A DNA stretch of 64,000 nucleotides from NCBI GenBank assembly GCA_946800325.1, contig OX326956.1, positions 16,409,167-16,473,166 of the forward strand. Reading direction: 5' to 3'. Below, one piece after another: positions 23,791 through 33,228 of this stretch. The translations under genes and the position numbers were made by a program. This DNA is from Luzula sylvatica. Taxonomy: Eukaryota > Streptophyta > Magnoliopsida > Poales > Juncaceae. Under the pieces are notes generated by a model. It was not told the DNA's origin, ran no database searches, and saw nothing but the letters and a program-made list of their open reading frames with translations. Within the stretch, counting starts at the first letter, position 1. Every line of letters starts with the position of its first letter.

Positions 23791-25028
23791 ACTCATTCAA
23801 TTTAGTAGGTCTCATAAAATCGAGGGAGAGAAAGAGAAAGAGAAAGAGAAGGAGAAACTGATCGTCACTGCCATGGTCAATGGATCGACAGCGAGAGAGT
23901 TGCAGATCGAGAGCTAGAGAAAGGGATCGTGCCAGATCGGGTCTCTTCTCACCGGCCACTGGATCGAGAAGCATTAGCACGATCTTCGCGAAAGAACAGC
24001 CAAGAAGCCGGATTGCTCGAGAATACAACAAATCAATGGAGATTTCTGGAAAATCAACTCGAAGCCACCATAATTCTTCGTCAAATGGTGCTTTTCTATG
24101 AAATTCATATTTTTTCCACTGAAATTAGTATTTTTTAAATGAAATTAGTATTTTTTTTTAAGTTAATTAGGATTTCTTTTACTGTTTATTTACTAAATTA
24201 ACCAGGAGCACATTCTCCTCCTTCGATTTGCATGCTTCTTGCGAAATTGTCAATTTTAAATATCGACTGCAAAGTTTGAAATTTCCATTATTTTGCCTAA
24301 TTATGTTAATTAAGTTTATCAGGTTCTATCAATTTGACAGTTTTTTTTCGAATTAGGGTTTTTGACAGTCTTTCAACAGGATCGGGATTTTTTTCAACAG
24401 TAATTAGTAAAACCCTAATATATCTTTTTTATGATTTTTTAAAAACAGGATTCAACATCCAAATTTGACACGAAGAGAAATAGGACAGAAAAATATGATC
24501 GCGACGTGACTGGACCCACAAAATTCACATTTGAAGTCATGGATTTTGCGCATATATTGCCATATTTCATATATGCGTATCAAAGTCTGATTCGACTATA
24601 TCATTTTATTTCATAATGTACCATTCTAAATTTGATGTTTGTATAGTTTTAATCTATTTTACATCCTAGTTACTTTCAGGACCGGTCCGACATTTTTGGA
24701 GGCTTTAGACATAGAAATTAATTAAATTTTAATATTAAATTAATTTAATCACAAAAATTCTCAAATACGAAATTAATATAAATATAGTAAAAATTATCAC
24801 ATGACTAACAATTACCATTTAAATATTTTTTTTATATATTTTTTGAGGTCAATACATCAATTAAATTTGAATAATTTTGATCTTCGATAAAATTATTTTC
24901 AATTGATATATTTGCTAATTCATTTAATTTTTGTTAGACCATTAATTTACACTACATGCATACTATAATTATTGGACTAATTTCATGTATATCCTTCCAA
25001 AAGTTATAAATGTCATATTTGTCCCTCT
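23791..25028. other. Leader-like GC-richer patch then AT-rich DNA
   Basis: From 23820 to 24050 there is a GAGAAA-rich stretch and a GC-richer segment that looks like a plant 5' leader on the minus strand, perhaps belonging to the fragment at 23231-23790. From 24180 on I see AT-rich sequence without genes or element ends. Confidence 0.35.
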
Positions 25029-25043
25029 AAAAATGTTAATATC

Positions 25044-26198
25044 GATCGGGTTCTCTCTCCTCCAAAACCCTAAAAGAGCGAAGGAAAACAAAATTGTTCA
25101 AACTGGGGTGGAGGCGGCGCCTCCACCTCCACCCCCACCCTGACCCCTGCTAACTCCACCTCCACCTCCACCTCACCTCCACCTCCTCCCTCCCGCCTCC
25201 CTACCCCTGTCCCCATCTCCTAACCCACTAACCTTCGCTCAAACCCTAACCCCACCTCTGCCTCCACACACATGAAAGCGTTGAGACAGCAAAGTCCGAC
25301 GACAAACCGGCAACTCGGCGCCAAGGAGAGATGGCCACTGGCCACGACACTTAATCTCCTTCTCTGAGACCAATCCCCCTCCCCGCTCCCCCTCTGTTGG
25401 GCTCTCACAGTTAGCTCCGATCGCAGCGAGCAGTGTGTATCGTAGCGAGCAGAAAGAAGTGTTGATCGTAGTGAGCAATGTGGGTCGATCGATTGTAGGG
25501 AGCAGCGTCGATCGATCGCAACGAACAGTCAGCAGCACTGTTCGCAGCGAGTAGCTTCGTGATTGGCTTTGGTCAAAGAACCGGGTCAGAAATTGAGGAA
25601 CCCGAGTGAGATAAGTCGATGCAGCATTGAGGCATGATTTGAGAAAGCAATTGAGATCTTAATCTCTGCAAATCGTGGACCGAATCAAGGAAATCATGTC
25701 TGATTTCTTCAATAGCGATGTTTATGCAAAGACTACAGCCACAACAGTGATGATCATGGTCACGACGAGACTACGGCCATGACGATGACGGTCTCGTTTT
25801 CAAGCTTCAACGGCAATGATGGCCACGCATCTTGAAGGCGGATCGTCAAGGCAAAGAATCCTCGATCGATTGGAGACAGACTTCTGATTCGACCATGGTT
25901 CGGCATGATTGAAGTTTCTCGATCAATGTGAAAGAAATTGATTGATGTGCAAAGAAATGTTTAGATCGTTACGGCACATCTATATACCAATTGAATGACA
26001 GAGAAGTTCTTTGGAATAAACAAGACATAAGACGACGTTAATGGCATCGACGGCCACAAATCCTAGATTTGTATTAGGGTTTTGATTTGTTCTTTTATGG
26101 AACGTAATTTCTTTTTCTTTCCAAAGATGTAACTTTTTCTTTTTTTCTTTTTTTGTTTAATGAAAAATATAGTAAGCAATGCTTACTATCTTCAAAAA
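25044..26198 (+). mobile_element. Non-autonomous retroposon with LINE-type 3' end
   Basis: The 1155-bp element is flanked by perfect 15-bp direct repeats AAAAATGTTAATATC (25029-25043 and 26199-26213). It ends in a 9-bp stem (ATAGTAAGC), AAT loop and matching arm, then CTTC and an A-run, the same style as the LINE end at 4790-4823. There is no reverse transcriptase. The body begins with a CT-rich leader, a CCTCCA-rich tract (25115-25200) and GC-rich sequence with repeated GATCGATCG/GAGCAG motifs, without one long frame. It looks like a sequence copied by a LINE enzyme in trans, either a LINE deletion derivative or a retroposed transcript. Confidence 0.75.
26169..26189 (+). other. 9-bp terminal stem-loop of the retroposon
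   Basis: ATAGTAAGC, loop AAT, GCTTACTAT form a perfect hairpin immediately before the A-tail. The loop and the closing GC match the LINE stem-loop at 4790-4802 while the outer pairs differ. Confidence 0.7.
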
Positions 26199-26213
26199 AA
26201 AAATGTTAATATC

Positions 26214-26787
26214 AAATTTATCCTCACTAATTTCAATTTTTATCGTATATATCTATCATTAATTTTCTGCTAAAATTAACAGAATAAAATGTGGATTTAC
26301 CATCCTACCCTCGCTTATAATGTTCTCCTCCCACCCCTTCTCTCAATCTCCCGGACCATCGATTTGGAGCTTGAATGGCACAATATCCATTTCAGACAAT
26401 CGATTTCCCTAGCTCGACCTTCCTCTGCTCTCGTAGATAGTCGCTTATAAATGGAAGTATAAATTTGAAAAGAGATGCTTGCTATAGTACACATGGCAAA
26501 GGTTCACAATATATGTATTTGTGAGCAAATATTGCATGAGATTTTCACACAAAAAATACAACTTCCTCACAGAATATGATATAAATACATCTTTTTTTTG
26601 ATGGAGTAGATATAAATACATCTTCATTTTGAGTTTTTTTCCAATGAAACATTGATACATTAAAGATGAAAAAAAATTCTAAAACATAAATATATTTTTC
26701 AGTCAATGCAAAACATTTAAAATATTGGAAGATATCAAATTTGATCGTGTCACATAGTTTGGTGCCATCACGATCTAAACATTTTAG
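26214..26787. other. AT-rich DNA without recognisable genes
   Basis: Left part continues the sequence interrupted by the retroposon (ATATCAAATTTATCC). The rest is AT-rich without supported frames. Confidence 0.5.
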
Positions 26788-28950
26788 CTTCGCCAAATTT
26801 GGTCATGCATTTTTGCTAATAATCGGCTAACAAGATATAAAGTACAAGCAATACTCGACACTGGCGCAACGGTATGTTGCGTCAACGAAGAAGTGATCCC
26901 TAAGGAAGCATTAGAACCAAGTGCTTACCCGATACAGATCAATGGGGTAAATTCACAACAAATTGTGAATAAAAAGCTGAAGGGAGGAAATATGGCGATA
27001 GAAGAAAACCGGTTCAGAATTCCGTTCACATACGCGTTTCCCATGGGAAAAAGGGAAGGTATCCAAATGTTAATCGGATGTAATTTCATTCGAGCAATGC
27101 AAGGCGGACTAAGGATAGAAGGACAAGTGGTTACATTTTACAAAAACGTGACCACTATAAACACAAGAGAAGATAGACTTGCCAATTTAATGGATACCGA
27201 TTTAACAGATCTTGAATTAATAGAGATCCAGCAACTAGTGGCATATAACTGTGGAGAAGAGTCCGAAGGATTCAAACGAAGGTTTAGCCAGGTCTTTGCG
27301 CGACTAAAGAACCTAGGCTATATCGGGGATAACCCGGTAAAACATTGGGTCAACAATAAAGTCACGTGCAAATTGGAAATTATAAACCCAGACCTCTCAG
27401 TTCAAGACAAACCATTAAAACATGTCACTCCGGCAATGAAGGAGCAATTCGACAGGCATACACAGGCCTTGCTCAAATTTGGTGTGATACGACCAAGTAC
27501 AAGCCGCCATAGAACAATGGCGATAATGGTCAGCTCAGGCACCTCAATCGACCCAATAACAAAAAAGGAGGTTAAAGGCAAAGAAAGAATGGTGTTCAAT
27601 TATAGGACACTAAATGATAACACGCATAAAGATCAATATAGCTTGCCTGGAATTAATACAATCTTGAAGAAAATCGGAAAGAGCAAAATCTACTCAAAGT
27701 TTGACCTCAAGAGTGGGTTCCATCAGGTAGCAATGGACCCAAAATCAATACCCTGGACAGCTTTCGTCGTCCCAGGAGGATTATACGAATGGCTAGTAAT
27801 GCCGTTCGGATTAAAGAATGCCCCAGCAATATTCCAGAGAAAAATGGATAATTGCTTCCGAGGAACAGAAGAATTTATAGCCGTATATATCGATGATATA
27901 CTGGTTTTTTCGGAAAACGAACGGGAACATGCAGATCATCTTACCAAGATGCTGGGAATATGCGAAAAAGAGGGTCTTGTACTCTCCCCAACGAAAATGA
28001 AGATCGCAGTCCAAGAAGTCGAATTCCTTGGAGCCATAATTGGCAACAGACGAATTAAGCTCCAACCTCATGTGATCAAGAAAATCATCACGTTTGACGA
28101 GGAAAAATTAAAGGAGAAAGCAGGGCTACGGGCATGGTTGGGCATTCTCAATTATGCAAGGTCTTACATACCCAAGTTAGGGACTCTCTTGGGTCCCCTA
28201 TACTCAAAAACCAGCCCACACGGAGACAAACGCCTGAAAAGTTCAGATTTAGAACTTATCCAAAAGATCAAGAAAGAAGTTCAGAACCTTCCCGACCTAG
28301 AACTACCACCTACAAACGCCTATATTATCCTGGAGACAGATGGATGTATGGAAGGATGGGGGGGGGGGGTTTGCAAATGGAAACTACAGAAGAATGACCC
28401 ACGAAATACAGAAAGGGTCTGTGCATATGCTTCGGGAAAATTCCCGGTTATAAAATCCACAATAGACGCTGAGATATATGCCTGCATGGAAACATTAAAG
28501 GCATTAAAAATCCACTATCTAGATCAGAAGGAGATAATACTCCGAACTGATTGCCAAGCCATCATCAGCTTCTACAACAAAACAGCCGTAAATAAACCCT
28601 CAAGAGTGAGGTGGATAAATTTTGTGGATTTCATTACAGGAACAGGGGTACATATTAATTTCGAGCATATTGAGGGTAAAAATAATGTACTCGCTGATTC
28701 ATTATCCAGGCTGGCAGCAAAAATGATAGTAATTAAAACAGACTATCAGAGCCCGGAGAAAATCGAAAAATTGGAACAAGTGTTAGACGAGGTACAACAT
28801 GCTCCAACGGACATCATCAACACAGTCTCTGCTATTATCGATAGTATCATTAGAGAACTGGATGGCGGAGATGGCCCGCCTTACCAACGATCGACGGAAA
28901 GAGGGTACCGTATGTCAAAAGCCCTTGGCGGAAGAAGTGACCGCGCTTAA
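26788..28950 (+). CDS. Endogenous pararetrovirus protease/reverse transcriptase/RNase H, 5'-truncated
   Basis: This frame is the C-terminal half of a caulimovirid polyprotein (plant pararetrovirus, most like the badnavirus/tungrovirus group). An aspartic-protease DTGA motif is at 26857-26868. A reverse transcriptase follows with the YIDD box at 27886-27897 and conserved neighbouring blocks. Then comes RNase H with its Asp/Glu residues (first Asp at 28339-28341). The open frame begins after an in-frame stop at 26785-26787; viral similarity is clear only from about 26830, so this is a truncated copy whose movement and coat regions are absent. No internal stop or frameshift exists over 2.1 kb, apart from a long G-run at 28359-28369 that keeps frame. 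Integrated in plant DNA, no longer a complete virus. Confidence 0.88.
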   Translation, partial: LRQIWSCIFANNRLTRYKVQAILDTGATVCCVNEEVIPKEALEPSAYPIQINGVNSQQIVNKKLKGGNMAIEENRFRIPFTYAFPMGKREGIQMLIGCNFIRAMQGGLRIEGQVVTFYKNVTTINTREDRLANLMDTDLTDLELIEIQQLVAYNCGEESEGFKRRFSQVFARLKNLGYIGDNPVKHWVNNKVTCKLEIINPDLSVQDKPLKHVTPAMKEQFDRHTQALLKFGVIRPSTSRHRTMAIMVSSGTSIDPITKKEVKGKERMVFNYRTLNDNTHKDQYSLPGINTILKKIGKSKIYSKFDLKSGFHQVAMDPKSIPWTAFVVPGGLYEWLVMPFGLKNAPAIFQRKMDNCFRGTEEFIAVYIDDILVFSENEREHADHLTKMLGICEKEGLVLSPTKMKIAVQEVEFLGAIIGNRRIKLQPHVIKKIITFDEEKLKEKAGLRAWLGILNYARSYIPKLGTLLGPLYSKTSPHGDKRLKSSDLELIQKIKKEVQNLPDLELPPTNAYIILETDGCMEGWGGGVCKWKLQKNDPRNTERVCAYASGKFPVIKSTIDAEIYACMETLKALKIHYLDQKEIILRTDCQAIISFYNKTAVNKPSRVRWINFVDFITGTGVHINFEHIEGKNNVLADSLSRLAAKMIVIKTDYQSPEKIEKLEQVLDEVQHAPTDIINTVSAIIDSIIRELDGGDGPPYQRSTERGYRMSKALGGRSDRA

Positions 28951-29036
28951 CAAATAACTTTAAAAATGCGGAAGTGGTGGACCGCAATAATAAATAGCCA
29001 CATTATCTAATATGTAAATTATGTTTTACTTTAAGG

Positions 29037-29459
29037 ATGTTTAATTTAATTCGAGCACGCATGGAACAAAACAATCGAACCCCTGGTGCGTTAAGAAGGG
29101 AAGCTCGCATGGCCCTCCGACGGGCAGAACTATGGGGAACTCTAGGGGCACCACATGAAGGACTGGAGGAAACAATAACGATTACTGAGGAGCTGATATT
29201 CAACTACCCTAGACCAATGCAAGAGGAGATGGACCAGAGAAGAAGGGCCGCAGAGATACATAGGGAGCAGGCAGTAAAAACCTGCATGGACTGTGAAGTA
29301 CTCCTTTCCCTCTGTTATCTCCAAAAGACCAGACTCGAAGGCCAGGCCTCCAAGGACAATTGGGCTAGGGATGCTTTAGGCCCAGTATCCAGAAATATCC
29401 AGCTTCTAGAAGAATGTCACCAAAAGCTCAAAAGCATTGAGCAGAGTCCCTATTATTAA
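29037..29459 (+). CDS. Extra 3' ORF of the endogenous pararetrovirus, unknown function
   Basis: The 140-residue frame starts 86 bp after the polymerase stop. It is rich in Arg, Glu, Leu and Gln and looks mostly helical. It has a Cys-x2-Cys pair followed by a third Cys (about residues 82-94). I recognise no domain. Its position, between the polymerase gene and the promoter-bearing intergenic region, resembles the last ORF of tungroviruses, but it is much shorter than I would expect there. Intact frame beside an intact polymerase suggests it belongs to the virus and is not host sequence. Alternatives are a host fusion or a chance frame, the latter less likely given composition and length. Confidence 0.6.
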   Translation: MFNLIRARMEQNNRTPGALRREARMALRRAELWGTLGAPHEGLEETITITEELIFNYPRPMQEEMDQRRRAAEIHREQAVKTCMDCEVLLSLCYLQKTRLEGQASKDNWARDALGPVSRNIQLLEECHQKLKSIEQSPYY

Positions 29460-29830
29460 AGCTCGAACAATTTAGATTCCTTTTTGAGTAGTGCACATGG
29501 GTGCAGCTCAATTTATTCTTTTCTTTGGACAATTATTTGTACTAGATGCCCACTTTGTGAATTTGGTGTGTAAAGGACATCCCACTTGTGGACAGCCTTT
29601 AGTTTAGTGGACGATGGGGCCCAGTGAGCACCCGCACTGAATTATTGAGCTTCTTCGGGAGTGTTCCTTAGTAGTCTATATAAGGAAGAGAAGATCACTT
29701 GGGAAGGATCATCTCTCCCACTCTCATTTCTCTACAACTCTTGTAACAAAAACCACTCTTTAATAATATTTCCGCTGTACTGCTCTACCTTTGTCATTGA
29801 AGCTTGTTTTTAAAGCCTAAACAACCGGAA
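29460..29830 (+). promoter_or_regulatory. Pararetroviral intergenic region with TATA box
   Basis: The TATATAAGG sequence at 29677-29685 lies in a GC-moderate region that follows the last viral ORF, as the genomic-RNA promoter does in caulimovirids. CT-rich sequence follows at the expected start. An AATAAT-type stretch lies near 29762, a possible poly(A) signal. Viral-like sequence appears to stop around 29830. No primer-binding site was found inside the fragment. Confidence 0.55.
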
Positions 29831-30700
29831 GGGCCACAGTTTTTTTTTTTGGGATAGACAATTTTATATGATAATAGTTTTAAGGATTTTAAATTAATAT
29901 TCCAAAGAAAAACTTGACTGTATAATTGACAAAGAATTAATGACCTTCCTCTGGTCTTGCATTTCTGGACTAGGAGCAACTATCTACGAGAAATAGGAGG
30001 CTCTTATTAGTAGTGTTTTATTTCCCTCTCAAATTGCCCTCTTTCATTCTGGTTAATTAAACTAATAATGCCAATTTTCTTCCCCTCGTTCTGGAGGTTA
30101 TGATGTTCATATCTCTTATCTGACTCGTTTCGGAACTATAGGTTCGAGAATTACTTTATAAATTTCATTTACTGTGTGTTTGTGGTTAATTTGGACTCAA
30201 TTCAGATTAACATACTAAATTAGTGCTATCAGCTGGCGTTAGATTAGAGTCTATGATAACTAAATTAGTGTGAGGGACATAATAGGTTTAATTGTACTGA
30301 ATTTGGATTAGGGAGTGAACTAGGACTAGAGAAAATGACATGTTACAGTTAATTATAATTTTGGCTTGTAAGTATGAAGAATTACAAATATGACTTTCTT
30401 TTTCATTCATAATGATGCAATGGATCATGCAACTGATTAGGCAAAATCAAGTGTTTGTGCGAGAGATTTTGGTTGGAGTTATAAATATATTTAAATAATT
30501 TAATTAGAGTTAAAAATTTAAGTTTATGGTTAAAATTAGATTGTAAATTAACGGATTGGATATATTTGGTAGTATATAAGTTTTAAAGGGATATAATTGA
30601 TAAGCAAACTATTTTCATGTACAAGTTTGATAGATTTCTAATTTTCATGTACAAGTTTTAAATACCATATAACAATTCTCTTTCTTTTTACTTCCCTACA
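29831..30700. other. AT-rich DNA without recognisable genes
   Basis: No supported coding frame. The segment near 30540-30600 (AAATTAACGGATTG and following) resembles 34625-34700, a dispersed repeat fragment. Confidence 0.5.
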
Positions 30701-31800
30701 AATTTCATGAAAACAACACAAAACTAACAATTAGAGTTGCTGATTTTGCAGATATCCAGTTTCGATAGTATGCAAGGACGTACCCGCAGCTGAAACTAGA
30801 TGAGAAAAAGAAACTAGTAAATATCTAAAGTTAGTTCTAAAGTTTAACAATGGGTCTTTTTATCCTGCTTCCACGTCTCCTTTTACTGTTGGTTCTCTCT
30901 TAAAATAACTTCATGCTCTCCTTTTTTTGTCTCATTATTTCACGACCAAGAAGAAAAGGAAAAAAAGCCCCGCCCCCAGAAAAAACCCGGTTGCCGAAAC
31001 CCTAGCGGAAGGCTCGCCACGGAGAGGCGAGGCGCTGGCGACGTCGCGAGAGAGAAAAGAGAAGAAGGCGGTGACGTGGCGCAGAGATGGTGATGGAGCG
31101 GCGCAGAGGAGGTGATGGAGCGACGCAGTGCAGGCTATGCGCGAGGCGGAGCATGTATAAAAAACTAATCCTTTCTCTCTCTCCTCATTTTCTTTCCTCA
31201 TCTCAACAAATCCTTTCCGTGACGAAAAAATAAACGAATTTCTAGGGTTTGCGCAGCGACGAGCAAGGCGATTTGCCCAGACAACGAGCGACGAAGAAAA
31301 GGCCACCCCACGCCGTTACTCTGTCGAAGCCGCCGCAGGTTGGAGGCGGCCGCTTCAGTTTCGAAATCGATTCAAAGCTTGAGGATGAGGTACGTTTTTC
31401 CGATCTAGCATATTTTCTGTTCTATTTCCATTTTTTGGGGTTCTCTTGCCGATATTGGTGATGCACGGCAAATTGGTGATTTTCTTCGTCTAATTTCAGA
31501 TTTCGGTTTTGAATGTCGTTTTTTCCCTGAAATTTAGTAGTCGTCTGGTTATTGTTGAGGTAGTCTCTGAGTTTTGAGTTTAATTTCCATTTCATTTTCT
31601 AAAATTTAGGGTTCAAATTATTCATTGCCTGATTGTAACAATTCTTGAGGTGAATTCAGCATTTGGAGCTCAATTATGCTTATGCTGTTCTGAAAGTTGG
31701 TGTTCAAAATGGTTTGTTTCAAGTTATTCTATTTCTCAACTGCAAGAGAATAATATTTAATTATTTTTGTGTTTAGGATCGTTTGGGCATTTTCAAGCAA
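30701..31800 (+). other. Possible promoter and first exon of an unidentified transcript
   Basis: A GC-rich island (30960-31390) in AT-rich DNA has a TATA-like GTATAAAAAA at 31154, a CT-rich start and an exon-like stretch ending at a donor-like GAG/GTACGT near 31389. Downstream there are T-rich intron-like sequences and an acceptor-like TTTTTCAG at about 32110, before a short open stretch. No product can be named. It could be the 5' part of a gene broken by later insertions or a transposon promoter. Confidence 0.3.
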
Positions 31801-32339
31801 GTAAATCAGGGGTACACAATGGAGGATTAAATTCGCCAGTCGTCAGAGCCGGATTTGCTGCTATATGCATTTCCGTACAAAATTGTTGCATACACGTATT
31901 TCCGTGCAAAATTCTTGCGTAAGTATGTTCTTCAAATATTGCATTTTCTTTGGTGCATTTTTTATTTTGATTATTTCTGGTTCTCTCAATCTCAAGATTG
32001 TTAGAGCCCGTGCAGGATGTACGGCTTGGTAATGAAATTTATTAATTATATATATATTCAGGGGGTTTTACGTAAAAATATTATATTTAAATTTGTTCTT
32101 ATTTTTCAGAAGGAATTGTTTCTGTTGGAATCTCACGATTTGCGCCTGGATGGTCTACAGACAATAGAAGTGTCAAAGTCAGTACTTTGCTTTTGGAATT
32201 TTCAAATAATTTAATAGAAACAAATGATTGAATAAATTATGTATTAATATTTATTCAGGTTTTGCAATCTCGAATTTAACTGATTTTTTAATTATCATTT
32301 TTTTAAGCAATATCGGGTTGCTTATCATGCCTGACAAGT
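31801..32339. other. Intron-like AT-rich DNA with one exon-like block
   Basis: After an acceptor-like TTATTTTTCAG near 32110, about 23 codons are open to about 32180 and look less AT-rich than the flanks. No family is recognised. Confidence 0.25.
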
Positions 32340-32347
32340 GTTCGTAT

Positions 32348-32737
32348 CAGTGTTTTAAATAGCGGCGCTGTAGCGCCGCTATAGCGCGCTATAGCGGGTT
32401 TTGGAAGACAAACGCTGCATCGCTTCGGAATATAGCACTGTAGCGTTTTGTTCCGCTGCAACGCTATAGCGGACCGCTATAGCGTTGAAGCGTTCAATTA
32501 TAGCGTCCGTAGCGGCGCTATAGCGTGATGATGATGATGATTATTATTATTGGTGTTGTTGTTGTTGTTATTAAATAATAATCACTATTATCATTACACA
32601 ATAATAATAATTGTTATTAAATAATAGTAATAATATTAATAATAATTATTATTATAATTATTATTATTGGTACTAAATAATAATAACAATAATAATAATA
32701 ATTAATATTATTAGTATAAAATAATAATTATTGTTAT

Positions 32738-32796
<59 letters not shown>

Positions 32797-32833
32797 TAAT
32801 AATAATAGTAATAATAATAATAAGCATACTTAC

Positions 32834-32876
<43 letters not shown>

Positions 32877-33228
32877 GGAAAAATAAGATAATAACAACAT
32901 CAACAACAACTATTAATAGCCTTATTATAATTACAATAATTACAATAATAAAAAGAAAAACAAAAGTAATAATAATATATTTTTCTTAGAGATGAATTTT
33001 AATTTATGTTAGTTTGCGAGGTTGATATAAATATGCATTCAACATAATTTTATTTATAATATTGGACCGCTAATTTATATTTATATTTGTATTGTAGTAT
33101 TATAAAAATAATAATTTCGATCAAAAATCCGCTGTGATGGTGAAGCGGCGCTATATCGTCCGCTAACGCTAAACGCTAAATTAAACGTCAAAACGCTGCA
33201 TGCCGCTGCACGCTATTTAAAACATTGA
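32348..33228. mobile_element. hAT-like MITE with TAGCG-rich ends and internal (ATT)n
   Basis: The left end starts CAGTGTTTTAAATAGCG and the right end, read in reverse, is TCAATGTTTTAAATAGCG. The flanks are GTTCGTAT (32340-32347) and CTTCGTAT (33229-33236), an 8-bp target duplication with one mismatch. Both ends carry GCGCTATAGCG-type palindromes. The middle is occupied by a long AT trinucleotide tract. No coding capacity. Confidence 0.75.
32524..32965. repeat. (ATT)n/(AAT)n microsatellite, about 440 bp
   Basis: ATT and AAT trinucleotide repeats, partly switching orientation, fill most of the MITE interior. Homopeptide-like frames here are artefacts. Confidence 0.95.

Noticed and set aside
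25239..25538. 99-residue minus-strand frame in the retroposon body
   Set aside because: It follows the repeated GATCGATC/GAGCAG motifs and opposes the element's orientation; no domain is visible.
31249..31461. 70-residue plus-strand frame in the GC-rich island
   Set aside because: It begins at a TTG and not at an ATG, and crosses a likely splice donor at about 31390. It is more likely first exon plus intron than a complete gene.
32673..32909. Asn/Tyr/Leu homopeptide frame
   Set aside because: Translation of the (ATT)n microsatellite.
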